Positions 28,401-37,552 of a DNA stretch of 64,000 bases are shown piece by piece. Made by a program: the position numbers and the translations under genes. Under the pieces are notes generated by a model that searched no databases, was not told the origin of the DNA, and saw nothing but the letters and a program-made list of their open reading frames with translations. This stretch comes from GCA-2705995 sp048267965 (GTDB lineage: Bacteria > Bacteroidota > Bacteroidia > Flavobacteriales_G > Salibacteraceae), in the NCBI GenBank assembly GCA_048267965.1, contig JBLWWK010000004.1, forward strand, positions 124,001 through 188,000, read 5' to 3'. Position 1 is the first letter of the stretch. Each line of letters opens with the position of its first letter.

Positions 28401-29852
28401 TGGTGGTAAAGTAATGTCGTAATCTGGAGCAACAAACACAGTTACTGTATCTACGTTAACACAAGTACCTGATAAGTTAGAAACCACTTGATAAGTAGTA
28501 GTAACTGAAGGTGAAGCCACCGGGTTCGCACACGGGTTACAGCTAAAGTTACTTGGATTGATTGGATCTCCTGAAATTACGTTCCATGTAAACATTGAAC
28601 CACCAACAGCAGATAACGGTGCCGACTGGCTACCCAAACAAATGGTTTGATCTGGGCCTGCATACGTTGCTGGAATAATCGTGATATCAAAGTTAGCAGC
28701 AGAAATACCCGCAACCGGACAAGCGTCATCTTGTGCTTCAACATTAAAAATGAGGAAGTTTCCAGGAACTGGTGTTGCTAACCATGAAACAGTCAAAGTT
28801 GCCGGGTTACCCGGTGTAACTGTTACCGTTGCTCCAGGAAGTACCTGAGCAATATTATGCGTTAAATCTACTGTATCGTTCGGATCAGGATCATTGAATT
28901 GGATATCGAAACTAAAGTTGTTTCCTACACAAACTTCCACAGAGTTAGAATCAATTTGAACGCCTGTTCCGCTAAAGTTCTGAATACCACCACCAGCAAG
29001 TGAAGGCTGCAAGTTGGTACATGTTTGAACAATAAATTGGATATCACGACAAACAGTCCCTTTTAATTGACCTGTTGCTGGATCGTACTCTTCTACACAC
29101 ACTACAACAATATAATTACCGGTTGTTGTAGGAACCGTAAACGTTAACTGACCTGTTTGAGGATCGATGTTAATACCAGGAATAGGAGTCGTTGCTGAAA
29201 AGCCAGGGCCATACGTTAAAGGAGTATTCTGAGCAGAAGAACCTGCATCAATAAAAAAGTGTAAGCTATCACCATCTAATTCTGTAACACCATAGCTATA
29301 ATCTACTTGCTGACCTGCACATACGTAAGGAATTGGCTGAGCTGTGAATGTAGGTGAATTGTTACAAGGCGCTGTTACACTGTTTAGTGTTGCCTCAACA
29401 TAGAAATTTAATGATTGAGAGTTTGGTACGTTTACCGATGGGTTACGCGCATTCACTGAGTAACTTATCGTCCAAGTATTACAAGGAGGCGAAAGCACTA
29501 CAATGGCTTCGTAAATGTACTGCTGCATCCCTGGTAACGAACCTCCGTTACATTCAGAGTTGCCAATTTCAGCATCACATAACTGCGATACTTCCGTTCC
29601 ACCTGGATTCACCAACTGAAGCGTAGCCGTTAAACTTTGACCACACGTACTGTTAATGGTTGCCGTAATGGTTGTAGGAGCTGTAATACCACTACAATCA
29701 CGGAAAAAGTTGGCTGTGATTAGAAAAGAATCTTGCCCAATACAAGAATACTGGATATCTCCCCCCGCAACGTGAGACGCTTGCGAAGTATTGAAAAGTC
29801 CCATAAATAGGACAATCATTGGGATAAGGAGAGCGTAATTTAACTTTCTCAT
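25428..29852 (-). CDS. T9SS type B giant surface protein, SHVAGGDI family (paralogue 1)
   Basis: A 1474-residue exported protein. After the signal peptide comes the family start SHVAGGDIQYSCIGQDSFLI. Cadherin-like and Ig-like segments, a central domain with WGARHQMLFTAAELNAAGI and many beta repeats follow. The end is a CHU_C sorting domain (about 1385-1474: VFTPNGDGNNDMFQV, SIYNRWGRLVYEQ, DGIYFWVL). The protein is presumably exported by T9SS and attached to the surface. It is a tandem paralogue of 30372-34409, with long stretches nearly identical even in DNA, but that copy has a type A sorting domain. GTAGGAACC cores occur at 26807 and 29128. Confidence 0.9.
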   Translation of the reverse strand: MRKLNYALLIPMIVLFMGLFNTSQASHVAGGDIQYSCIGQDSFLITANFFRDCSGITAPTTITATINSTCGQSLTATLQLVNPGGTEVSQLCDAEIGNSECNGGSLPGMQQYIYEAIVVLSPPCNTWTISYSVNARNPSVNVPNSQSLNFYVEATLNSVTAPCNNSPTFTAQPIPYVCAGQQVDYSYGVTELDGDSLHFFIDAGSSAQNTPLTYGPGFSATTPIPGINIDPQTGQLTFTVPTTTGNYIVVVCVEEYDPATGQLKGTVCRDIQFIVQTCTNLQPSLAGGGIQNFSGTGVQIDSNSVEVCVGNNFSFDIQFNDPDPNDTVDLTHNIAQVLPGATVTVTPGNPATLTVSWLATPVPGNFLIFNVEAQDDACPVAGISAANFDITIIPATYAGPDQTICLGSQSAPLSAVGGSMFTWNVISGDPINPSNFSCNPCANPVASPSVTTTYQVVSNLSGTCVNVDTVTVFVAPDYDITLPPDTLICSIQDIQLYANPDQSGQYTWQWSQGSSLNFDTVQAPIANPSENTTYVVTVTSSLGCVKSDTVTVSLSPPFPPNITMGPVDPNDTIVCIGDQVPLATNLGDLTPTSCGLATSACIGVTQQGTLGTGTATNTGTSFPAPYGNFYWGARHQMLFTAAELNAAGITGGKISSLAFDVATVGATQNFQQFEIKMGCTNISQLTSWQTGLSTVLPGATHTVTTGWNNHQFATPYDWDGVSNIIVEVCFNNSSYVSNGNSQTRYTTTTFPSVIYYRADNANVCSTAGFVTQSSNRPNVRFDYCTGADPLAFNYAWDVGNGLDGDTTVFPGGSGAGFYDYTVYVSDTFGGCIDTITTQIEVVTQFDAGFEFDDPLCINGGLDTASVIIAGGAFSGTGIIDTALGIFDPTVSGVGNTPITYTIFGNCGNDSTIGVEVIPLPDATITSSDEYCVAGGPYQFTANTAGGTWSGPGISSTGSYNPANLGLGTFMITYTLNQPCFNQDSILIQNILPYNPEIDQVNYFICASDTADTLTFTVPTGGNYGTGPFDVTWSGPGIVDPVNGVFNASLAGAGIHTITVTVAEPNGSCAGDDTYDITVYELPDASFSSTVRCDDVTSNQPIIPATPGIGTWTVTPIAPTTATFNPNQIVPAQLGAGTWELTYELTDNNGCFNSFTDTFRIAESPQPPVLEDLSFCAGDSLVLSVQSLDPDSVVWYDAATTQRPADSIGTGVPFNYGLAEDPALTGDVTVWVTQSNFGCESEPIEWVLPVRPSPNADFTVTYTDTLGVQQTVPAGTPATGYAPFSVQFATANPQPNEGYIWAFWLGCDGSIVNNSGCPCPPNIEFDTLDDGSLDPTTVYPVQSYTYGCEGFYPSALIVENEFGCRDTAQSPIEVLGSKMVPNVFTPNGDGNNDMFQVVRTGLVDYKLSIYNRWGRLVYEQSRSCVGGEPDCGWDGSVNGGEQATDGIYFWVLVGKTTAGADIKEKGNVTLIGSGN

Positions 29853-30371
29853 AAATGCGAATAATTTCTGTGCCTTTTGGAGACGTACTTGCCTTTTTAA
29901 AAGTTTCCTAAAATTTTTAAAATATTAACAACTCGACTAAAATAGGCATTTTATTGATTGTTGAAAACTCCACCCGCTGTTAAAGAAAGGCTTTACAAAA
30001 CACAGTCAAAACACGATTTAATAAATTGTATATCAATAAATTAAACTCACCAAAACAGAAACCTAACCCCTTGTTAGTTTTCAACATTTCATAAATTACA
30101 GCACGATTAAACGCATTCAACGAGTACTGATTTACAGCCGTTTACATCTAAAAACATCTTACCACGTATTTTCTCTACGATTTTGCTCCAATTCTTGATT
30201 TAGCCCAGAAAATAAAGGAGTACAGAAGAATTTGTCGAACCATGCAACAGTTACTAACAAAAAAGAAAACACGGTGAATTCACCGTGTTTCCATCTTCTA
30301 TCTACTTTTTAAGTTTAAAAGGCTTCAAAAGTTTTTCGCTTCTGATTTACACACATCCAGCTTAATTTGAT
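29853..30371. other. 519-bp gap between the tandem giant genes
   Basis: A/T-rich. It contains the terminator of the second paralogue near its right end and presumably the promoter of the first. I see no gene, RNA or repeat in the rest. Confidence 0.5.
30262..30292 (-). terminator. Intrinsic terminator of the second SHVAGGDI-family gene
   Basis: Arms AAACACGGTG and CACCGTGTTT around AATT (30267-30290), with TTTTCTTTTTT following on the reverse strand. Confidence 0.85.
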
Positions 30372-33300
30372 CTAATTAATTACAAGACTTTTCACTTTAA
30401 CATCGTTCTTAGAATCAACAACCAACTTGTAAAGACCAGAAGGCAAAGCAGCCAATTCTAACTTCAATTGGTTATCTCCTGGTAAAAGCGCCCATTTTCT
30501 AGAGTAAACAACCTGTCCCAATGCATTAAACAACCTGAGCGTTGTTTCTTCACTAATAGTTGTTTCCAATTTTACAATGGCATTTTCATTGGCTGGATTA
30601 GGATAAATACGCATACTCGATAACTCTTCTACACTTTCAATGCCTGTATTATCAGCATTAACAACATCTGACATTCCAACACAACCATCATTTGAAACTT
30701 GCACGGTATAGAGACCATCTTGCGGAGCTATATATACCTTATCAGTAGCTCCTGAAATTGGACTACCATTATAGAACCACTGATATTGCATCTCTGCCAA
30801 ATCACATGTTAATATATTACCAGCAACAATAATGGTAGGATCCGGCACTTCTAATACGCTCAATGTATCTGTAAAAACACTTGAACAACCACTATTATCG
30901 ACAACCTCATATTCTAGAATCCAGCTACCTAAACCCAGCGATGATGGAACAAAAGAATTGGGGTAAAGTGTGCCTGTAGTGGGCGGAATGGGTGTTTCTG
31001 ACCAAGTACCTATACCTGGAGTAACTGGCACAATCGCATACGTTGAATTATCATTCACACAAAAGCCACCAGCTGTAAAAGAGGCATCTGGCAATTCGTA
31101 TACTATAATGTCGTAAGTATCCTCTTCTCCGCAGCTACCGTTTGGCTCAGCCACAGTAACGGTGATGGTGTGAATACCAGCACCAGCTAACGAAGCATTA
31201 AAAACACCATTTACTGGGTCTACAATTCCAGGACCTGACCATGTAACATCGAATGGACCTGTACCATAGCTTCCACCTGTTGGAACCGTAAATGTTAATG
31301 TATCTGCAGTATCGCTAGCGCAGATAAAGTAATTCACTTCATCAATCTCTGGGTCGTATGGAAGAATGTTCTTAATTAAAATACTGTCTTGATTAAAACA
31401 GGATTGATTCAATGTATAGGTAATCATATAGGTTCCTAATCCTATATTGGTTGGATTGTAAGAACCAGCGCTATTAACTCCTGGACCTGACCAAACACCA
31501 CCTGGTGTCGCAGAGGTGAGTTGAAATGGGCCACCAACTATACAATACTCATCTGACGAAGTAATGGTTGCATCTGGAAGTGGAATAACCTCTACGCCAA
31601 TGGTTGAAGAATTCCCACAATTACCAGATAGGGTATAGCTGATTGGATGGGTTCCTACCCCCGACACTGTTGGATCGAAAATACCTAAAGCTGTATCGAT
31701 GATTCCTGTTCCTGAGAACACACCACCAGCAATAATCACCGATGCTGTATCTAAACCACCATTAAGGCAAAGTGGATCATCCAACTCAAAACTAGCATCG
31801 AACTGAGTAACTGCCTCAATTTGAGTAGTAATAGTGTCGATACAACCACCGAATGTATCAGATACATATACTGTGTAATCGTAGAAACCAGCACCACTAC
31901 CGCCTGGGGTTACCGTAGTATCTCCATCTAAACCGTTGCCCACATCCCACGCATAGTTAAATGCTAGTGGATCAGCTCCAGTACAGTAGTCGAAACGAAC
32001 GTTCGGACGGTTTGAAGACTGATTTGTGAAGGGTGAATTAAAACAAACGTTTGCATTGTCTGCACGGTCATAAATCACACTTTGGAAAGTAGTTGTTGTA
32101 TATCTCGTTAGGCTATTTCCATTACTTACATACGAAGAGTTATTGAAACAAACCTCTACAATAATATTAGAAACTCCATCCCAACCGTAAGGAGTAGCAA
32201 ACTGGTGATTATTCCATCCTGTTGTTACAGTATGGGTAGCACCTGGAAGTACGGTTGACAAACCTGTTTGCCAAGAAGTCAACTGTGAAATATTGGTACA
32301 TCCCATTTTAATTTCAAACTGTTGGAAGTTCTGAGTGGCTCCTACCGCTGCCACATCAAAAGCCAACGAAGAAATTTTACCCCCTGTAATACCTGCTGCG
32401 TTTAATTCTGCCGCAGTAAACAACATTTGATGACGGGCTCCCCAATAGTAATTTCCATAAGGTGCTGGGAAAGACGTTCCAGTATTGGTAGCTGTTCCTG
32501 TTCCGATTGTTGCTTGTTGCGTTACACCCATGCAAGAAGAGGCAGCCAAACCACAACTCGTAGGCGTTAAGTCTCCTAAGTTAGTAGCTAATGGAACTTG
32601 ATCACCAATACAAACAATAGTATCGTTAGGATCTACCGGCCCCATTGTGATATTCGGAGGGAAGGAAGGTGAAAGAGATACTGTAACTGAATCTGATTTA
32701 ATACAACCCAACGATGAAGTAACAGTAACTGCGTACGTTGTATTTTCTAATGGGTTAGCAATTGGAGCCTGCACTGTATCAAAGTTCAAAGAAGAACCTT
32801 GAGACCACTGCCAAGTGTACTGGCCAGATTGGTCTGGGTTAGCATACAGTTGAATGTCTTGAATAGAACAGATTGCGATATTTTGTGGTAAAGTAATGTC
32901 GTAATCTGGTGCTACAAACACAGTTACTGTATCTACATTAACACAAGCAGCTGTTAAGTTAGAAACCACTTGATAAGTAGTAGTAACCGAAGGTGAAGCC
33001 ACCGGGTTCGCACACGAGGTACAACTAAAATTGCTCGAGGTAATCGGGTCGCCTGAAATTACGCTCCATGTAAACATTGAACCACCAACTGCAGATAACT
33101 GTGCCGATTGGCTACCCATACAAATGGTTTGATCTGAGCCTGCATACGTTGCTGAAACAGTTGTTATGTCAATAGTAGCTGCAGAAATGCCTCTCACCTC
33201 ACAGGCATTGTCGCTCGCCCAAACACTAAAAACGTTAAAATTGTTGGGGAGTGCAACAGCCAACCAATCTACACTTAAGGTGGCAGGATTCCCCGGAGAA

Positions 33301-34409
33301 ACCGTTACCGTTGCACCTGGTAAAACTTGATGAATATTATGGATTAATTCTACAGTATCGTTTACATCTAAGTCATCGAATTGGATGTCGAAACTAATTG
33401 TGTTTCCTAAACAAACCTCCACAGAGTTAGAATCAATTTGTATACCTGTGCCACTAAAATTTTGAATACCTCCGCCAACAAGTTCTGGTTGTACATTGGT
33501 ACATGTTTGAACAATAAACTGCATATCACGACAAACAGAACCTTTTAATTGACCGGTTGCTGAATCGTATTCTTCTACACACACTACCACAATGTAATTA
33601 CCTATTGTAACAGGAGCTAGAAAAGATAAATGACCTGTTTTTGAGTCTATTGTAATACCTGGAATAGGAGCCGTTGCTGAAAAGCCAGAGCCGTAAGATA
33701 AAGGAGTATTCTGAGCAGAAGAACCTGCATCAATATAGAAGTGTAAGCTATCTCCATCTAATTCTGTAACACCGTAGCTATAATCTACTTGCTGACCTGC
33801 ACACACATAAGGAGATGGCTGAGCTGTGAATGTAGGTGAATTGTTACAAGGTGCTGTTGCGCTATTGAGTGTTGTTTCTACATAGAAATCAAAAGTACCA
33901 GAACTTGGCACATTCACCGATGGGTTACGCGAATTCACGGCATAGCTTATCGTCCAAGTATTACAGGAAGGCGAAAGTACCATGATAGTTTCAAAAATAT
34001 ATTCTTCCATACCGGGTTCAGAACCTCCGCTACAGACAGAGTTACCAATTTCAGCATCACATAACTGCGATATCTGGGTGGGGCTTGAGCTACTTGGATA
34101 TACATTAGTTATAACGCTCTGACCGCAAGAACTAGTAGCGTTGAGCGAAATACTCGTAGGGGCTGATATCCCAAAACAATCACGATAAAACCTTGCGGTT
34201 ATCAAAAATGAGTCTTGCCCTACGCACGTGTATTCAATGTCTCCTCCTGCAACGTGAGAAGCCTGAGCTTTTTGGCTTAAGCCACCCAACAAGGCAATGG
34301 TTAAGCAGGCAAAACCAACCAGTTTTCTAACAATAGACACACCTTTTAATAATTGGCCATACTTCTTAACTTTTGCGTTAAAGGGCAAGTAACTAACTCT
34401 TGTATTCAT
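30372..34409 (-). CDS. T9SS type A giant surface protein, SHVAGGDI family (paralogue 2)
   Basis: A 1345-residue exported protein. The frame is open for 20 more codons, but the ATG at 34409 (MNTRVSYLPF) is a natural start before the signal peptide ending SQKAQA. The mature protein begins SHVAGGDIEYTC and follows paralogue 1 closely for most of its length. It then diverges and ends in a type A sorting domain (MRIYPNPANENAIVKL, LRLFNALGQVVYS, LPSGLYKLVV). An exact GGTTCCTACC lies at 31650-31659; the aligned site in paralogue 1 differs at three of ten bases. Likely an adhesin; the ligand is unknown. Confidence 0.9.
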   Translation of the reverse strand: MNTRVSYLPFNAKVKKYGQLLKGVSIVRKLVGFACLTIALLGGLSQKAQASHVAGGDIEYTCVGQDSFLITARFYRDCFGISAPTSISLNATSSCGQSVITNVYPSSSSPTQISQLCDAEIGNSVCSGGSEPGMEEYIFETIMVLSPSCNTWTISYAVNSRNPSVNVPSSGTFDFYVETTLNSATAPCNNSPTFTAQPSPYVCAGQQVDYSYGVTELDGDSLHFYIDAGSSAQNTPLSYGSGFSATAPIPGITIDSKTGHLSFLAPVTIGNYIVVVCVEEYDSATGQLKGSVCRDMQFIVQTCTNVQPELVGGGIQNFSGTGIQIDSNSVEVCLGNTISFDIQFDDLDVNDTVELIHNIHQVLPGATVTVSPGNPATLSVDWLAVALPNNFNVFSVWASDNACEVRGISAATIDITTVSATYAGSDQTICMGSQSAQLSAVGGSMFTWSVISGDPITSSNFSCTSCANPVASPSVTTTYQVVSNLTAACVNVDTVTVFVAPDYDITLPQNIAICSIQDIQLYANPDQSGQYTWQWSQGSSLNFDTVQAPIANPLENTTYAVTVTSSLGCIKSDSVTVSLSPSFPPNITMGPVDPNDTIVCIGDQVPLATNLGDLTPTSCGLAASSCMGVTQQATIGTGTATNTGTSFPAPYGNYYWGARHQMLFTAAELNAAGITGGKISSLAFDVAAVGATQNFQQFEIKMGCTNISQLTSWQTGLSTVLPGATHTVTTGWNNHQFATPYGWDGVSNIIVEVCFNNSSYVSNGNSLTRYTTTTFQSVIYDRADNANVCFNSPFTNQSSNRPNVRFDYCTGADPLAFNYAWDVGNGLDGDTTVTPGGSGAGFYDYTVYVSDTFGGCIDTITTQIEAVTQFDASFELDDPLCLNGGLDTASVIIAGGVFSGTGIIDTALGIFDPTVSGVGTHPISYTLSGNCGNSSTIGVEVIPLPDATITSSDEYCIVGGPFQLTSATPGGVWSGPGVNSAGSYNPTNIGLGTYMITYTLNQSCFNQDSILIKNILPYDPEIDEVNYFICASDTADTLTFTVPTGGSYGTGPFDVTWSGPGIVDPVNGVFNASLAGAGIHTITVTVAEPNGSCGEEDTYDIIVYELPDASFTAGGFCVNDNSTYAIVPVTPGIGTWSETPIPPTTGTLYPNSFVPSSLGLGSWILEYEVVDNSGCSSVFTDTLSVLEVPDPTIIVAGNILTCDLAEMQYQWFYNGSPISGATDKVYIAPQDGLYTVQVSNDGCVGMSDVVNADNTGIESVEELSSMRIYPNPANENAIVKLETTISEETTLRLFNALGQVVYSRKWALLPGDNQLKLELAALPSGLYKLVVDSKNDVKVKSLVIN

Positions 34410-34950
34410 AATTAGTGATTTAGCATATTTAAAGTGGATAAATGGTATTTTAAGCCCGATGTTAAGCAACTTAAAACAAGGATTGTTCCTGCTATTCTTA
34501 CTGAAACAGCTCGATTGAAAAAACCTGTAAAAACACCGAAATACCTAGAAAATGAAAAGTCTTTTTGAGAAGCTGAAGACTTAGAAAGAGGTGTAAAAAG
34601 AAAACAACATAGAAGGCTTCTCATGGAATGGCTAGTAAGCAGATAAATTTTGGTAACGCGCACGAACATAGGCATTTTTATCTATAACCACTACCTCTCT
34701 CTATGGTCTAAAACCCCTTGTTTAGAAAAAGCAACTTCTTATATAACACTAAGAAACACTCCGCTAAATGCTATGTGGTCTCCCAATTAAGAGACACCGT
34801 AATCGCCTCACCAAAACTGAACCGACCAGAATTAAACAAAAACCTTCACTGAAAAATAACTTTGAATTTATCTAGCGGGTCTGCTATCTGCAATTTTACT
34901 TTTGCAAATCATTCACCTTCTCTTTTCTGAAAGAGGTTAAAAAAAGCAGA
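34410..34950. other. 541-bp divergent intergenic region
   Basis: Between the second giant gene (leftward) and the FAD oxidoreductase (rightward). Only a -7-like TACTTTTG at 34897 can be supported. No gene or structured repeat is evident. Confidence 0.5.
34897..34904 (+). promoter_or_regulatory. Putative -7 element of the FAD oxidoreductase gene
   Basis: TACTTTTG matches TAnnTTTG and lies 46 bp before the TTG start at 34951. No TTTG at the right spacing is visible, so support is partial. Confidence 0.45.
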
Positions 34951-36003
34951 TTGAAAAAAATTGTTGTTCTCGGCAGAGGCATTTCTGGTACTGTTCTTAA
35001 CCACCGACTCATTGAGCAAGGCTTTTCGGTGGTTTCTATCGACAACGAAGAAGCTGAATCTTCTTCTCGGGTGGCTGCTGGTTTATGGAATCCGGTTACT
35101 TTCAAACGACTTGGCAACGCCTGGAAATCGAACGAATTTATTCAAGATGTTTTCTCTTTTTATCCAGAAATTGAGAAAAAGATGAATTCTTCTTTTTTTA
35201 ACTCCACCGCTTATCAAAAAGTACTCACTTCTCTTGAGCAAGTAAACCAATGGGAATCTCGATCTCAAGAAACAAATAGCTTCTTTGGGCCGGTTTCCAC
35301 TTCTACTCACTTGCCCATTCGGTTTGGGGTAGGAACCGGAGAAGTGTTTCGAACTGGATTTCTCGACACCGAAATTTTTATCGATTCTTCAGCTGATTAT
35401 TTCAAAAAACATGAAAACATTGAAATCTATTCAGCACAAATTACCCAACAAGACATTGAACTAACCCCTAACGGAGTGGTGGTTACCCTAAACCACCAAA
35501 CTATCGAAGCCGATGCTCTTTTCTTTGCCAACGGATTAGGAATTCAACAGTTTGACTGGTTTTCATGGCTTCCTTTTCAGCCCGTTAAAGGGGAAGTGCT
35601 TACCATAAAAGCTCCCGACTTAAAAAGCTCGCACATTCTTAATAAAGGCTTTTTTATTGCGCCCATCGAAAAAGATATTTATCGTGTAGGAGCCACATAT
35701 TCTCACCAAGAATTGAATACGGTTCCTACCGAAAAAGGAAAAAAAGAACTTACCGATAAGTTAACCGATTTGCTTACTGTACCGTTTGAAGTGGTGAATC
35801 ACCGAGCCAGTGTAAGACCTGCGGTAAAAGGCCGAAAACCGCTACTGGGGCAACATCCAGAACATAAACAGCTGTATGTTTTTAACGGCATGGGCTCTAA
35901 AGCCGTAATGATGACTCCGCATCTTTCGAAGCAATTTCTAGGGTGGTTAGCCGGTAAAAATCAACTGTGGAGCGAGGTAGATGTAGCTCGGTTTTATTGC
36001 TAA
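34951..36003 (+). CDS. FAD-dependent amine/amino-acid oxidoreductase (DAO family)
   Basis: A 350-residue flavoprotein. Residues 3-33 form the Rossmann FAD fold (IVVLGRGISGTVLNHRL, then the acidic VVSIDNEE). The C-terminal half has the DAO pattern: PVKGEVLTIKAP, SVRPAVKGRKPLLG and FNGMGSKAVMMTP. The family oxidises amines or D-amino acids, and the substrate is not evident. The start is TTG at 34951, since the first ATG would remove the FAD loop. The gene carries two copies of the interspersed motif: GGTAGGAACC at 35328 and the full 12-mer at 35720. These are in opposite orientation 393 bp apart. Confidence 0.85.
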   Translation: MKKIVVLGRGISGTVLNHRLIEQGFSVVSIDNEEAESSSRVAAGLWNPVTFKRLGNAWKSNEFIQDVFSFYPEIEKKMNSSFFNSTAYQKVLTSLEQVNQWESRSQETNSFFGPVSTSTHLPIRFGVGTGEVFRTGFLDTEIFIDSSADYFKKHENIEIYSAQITQQDIELTPNGVVVTLNHQTIEADALFFANGLGIQQFDWFSWLPFQPVKGEVLTIKAPDLKSSHILNKGFFIAPIEKDIYRVGATYSHQELNTVPTEKGKKELTDKLTDLLTVPFEVVNHRASVRPAVKGRKPLLGQHPEHKQLYVFNGMGSKAVMMTPHLSKQFLGWLAGKNQLWSEVDVARFYC

Positions 36004-36029
36004 TTTCGCCCCGATTAAAATTGAATGGT

Positions 36030-36431
36030 ATGCGCAAAATTGAGCACATAGGTTTAGCGGTTAAAGATTTAAAAAAATCGAATCAGGTTTTCGAAAAGTT
36101 GTTTGGCAAAGCCAATTACAAGGTAGAAACCGTTGAAAGTGAGCATGTTTCCACCTCTTTTTTTCAACTAGGCGAAACTAAAATAGAGCTTCTAGAAGCT
36201 ACTGATTCACAGAGCGCTATTGCTAAATACCTCGATAAAAACCGAGAAGGCATTCACCACATTGCATTCGATGTGGAAGATATATACGCAGAAATTGAGC
36301 GACTTAAAAAAGAAGGTTTTCAGTTTATTTCTGAAGAGCCTAAAAAAGGTGCCGACAACAAATTAGTGGTGTTTATTCACCCAAAAACCGCCAATGGTTT
36401 ATTGGTTGAGTTGTGCCAAGATGCGGGGTAA
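36030..36431 (+). CDS. mce: Methylmalonyl-CoA epimerase
   Basis: A 133-residue vicinal-oxygen-chelate protein that interconverts the epimers of methylmalonyl-CoA in propionate metabolism. The fold begins RKIEHIGLAVKDL with a metal His, has GIHHIAFDVEDI with the second His, and ends NGLLVELCQ with the Glu ligand. An open frame extends upstream into the preceding gene, but the ATG at 36030 gives the family's usual length. It overlaps the convergent HAD gene by 33 bp. Confidence 0.92.
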   Translation: MRKIEHIGLAVKDLKKSNQVFEKLFGKANYKVETVESEHVSTSFFQLGETKIELLEATDSQSAIAKYLDKNREGIHHIAFDVEDIYAEIERLKKEGFQFISEEPKKGADNKLVVFIHPKTANGLLVELCQDAG

Positions 36432-37031
36432 AACCTCATCAATTTCTTCGCCTTTTTGCAAGTGATACGTGTGTAGCCCCACCTTTTGAGCGCCTTCAAT
36501 GTGTTGTAAAGTATCGTCTATAAAAAGCGTTTCGGTAGGATCCAATTCTTGCTCGTTCAATACTCTTTCAAAAATTTCAGCATTGGGTTTTCGCATTTCA
36601 ATTTCGTGCGAATAGTAAATGTGGTCGAAGAGTAAATTCCAATTAATATCAGGATGCTCTACTGCCAAACGGTGGCTAAAACATTTTTCGTGAATGGCGT
36701 TGGTGTTGCTCAGCAAAAAAATAGGATAGGTTTCGGTAAGTTGCTGCAGAAAATTAATGCGCCTGCGTGGATAGCTTAAAAGAAGTGCATTCCAAGCGGC
36801 TTCAATTTGATCAAAAGTGATCTCTTTGGGCATTTCTTTCTTTAATTCGGCCAAAAAATGGTCTGGTTCAATTTTGCCCGTTTCTAATTTATCGAACAAT
36901 TGGTTTTGCTGATGCTGTGAATAGATAGCATCAAAATTCTCTACACCCAATTGCTTAAATGCTTCTACCGACTTGTGGTAATCAATGTCGATAATAACTC
37001 CACCGAAATCGAAAATGATGTTTTTGATCAT
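36399..37031 (-). CDS. HAD superfamily hydrolase (subfamily IA)
   Basis: A 210-residue phosphatase-like protein. Motif I is IIFDFGGVIIDID with its nucleophile Asp; the second acidic residue is replaced by the GGV pattern common in HAD-IA members. Motif II is LLSNTN, motif III is in RKPNAEIF and motif IV is LFIDDTLQHIEGA. The substrate is not predictable. It is convergent with mce with 33 bp of overlap. Confidence 0.88.
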   Translation of the reverse strand: MIKNIIFDFGGVIIDIDYHKSVEAFKQLGVENFDAIYSQHQQNQLFDKLETGKIEPDHFLAELKKEMPKEITFDQIEAAWNALLLSYPRRRINFLQQLTETYPIFLLSNTNAIHEKCFSHRLAVEHPDINWNLLFDHIYYSHEIEMRKPNAEIFERVLNEQELDPTETLFIDDTLQHIEGAQKVGLHTYHLQKGEEIDEVLPRILAQLNQ

Positions 37032-37136
37032 GCCGCCTGTTTTTAGAATTCACGAAAGTAAACACCTTAATTTAAGTTTTTCTACGATTACTGTAAAATC
37101 AGTGTAACGAAATAAAGGTGTATTTAATGAAATTTC

Positions 37137-37144
37137 TATTTTTG
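37137..37144 (+). promoter_or_regulatory. Possible -7 element for the tRNA gene
   Basis: TATTTTTG matches TAnnTTTG 82 bp upstream of the tRNA. The -33 element is not clear and the leader would be long. Confidence 0.35.
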
Positions 37145-37225
37145 CATCCCTTTTCACTTATTGAAACAGGAAAATTGCAAATTGTTGTATTACAAGATGC
37201 AGCGCTATTTACCCAGATAGCAAAC

Positions 37226-37302
37226 GGGCCCTTAGCTCAGTTGGTTAGAGCACCTGACTCATAATCAGGTGGTCGCTGGTTCGAGCCCAGCAGGGCCCAC
37301 CA
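37226..37302 (+). tRNA. tRNA with CAT anticodon, probably tRNA-Ile2
   Basis: A 77-base cloverleaf with an encoded CCA. The acceptor stem is GGGCCCT/AGGGCCC, the D arm TTAGCTCAGTTGGTTAGAGC, the anticodon loop CTCATAA and the T arm GCTGGTTCGAGCCCAGC. The CTTAGCTCAG and GGTCGCTGGTTC stretches resemble the lysidine-modified tRNA-Ile2 of Escherichia coli more than elongator tRNA-Met, but Met cannot be excluded by eye. Confidence 0.93.
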
Positions 37303-37310
37303 CTCGTAGC

Positions 37311-37348
37311 AAGGCTTCCAGAGATTTCTAAATCTGGAAGCCTTTTTT
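37311..37348 (+). terminator. Intrinsic terminator of the tRNA gene
   Basis: Perfect 12-base arms AAGGCTTCCAGA and TCTGGAAGCCTT around a 10-base loop, then a T run. It starts 9 bases after the tRNA. Confidence 0.9.
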
Positions 37349-37446
37349 GTTTGCCCACTTTTTTACAAAACTTGTAATTCTCGCTTCTCAGAATGTAAAC
37401 TAATCTTGATTCTGTTATTTGTTTTCATATTTAGAGCTTTACGAGG

Positions 37447-37509
37447 TTAAAAAGCTCCATCCATGTACACTATGGTTTCGTATGTGCCCCCACTGGTTAC
37501 GTACCAGTT
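37447..37509 (-). pseudogene. RHS core remnant with frameshift and stop
   Basis: On the reverse strand the sequence reads LVRNQ, then after a one-base shift GGTYETIVYMDGAF and a stop. It matches LVRNQSGNYATIVYIDGAFE at the start of the RHS module at 44.5 kb. This marks the left border of the RHS-derived island, just outside the tRNA. Confidence 0.7.
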
Positions 37510-37552
37510 TTATTCAGAATTGTGACTTCTACGCTAGCATATTAAATAGTTA

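Noticed and set aside
37226..37302. tRNA gene as the attachment site of an integrated island
   Set aside because: No duplicate of the tRNA 3' end is seen at the right border near 44.7 kb, and there is no integrase gene.
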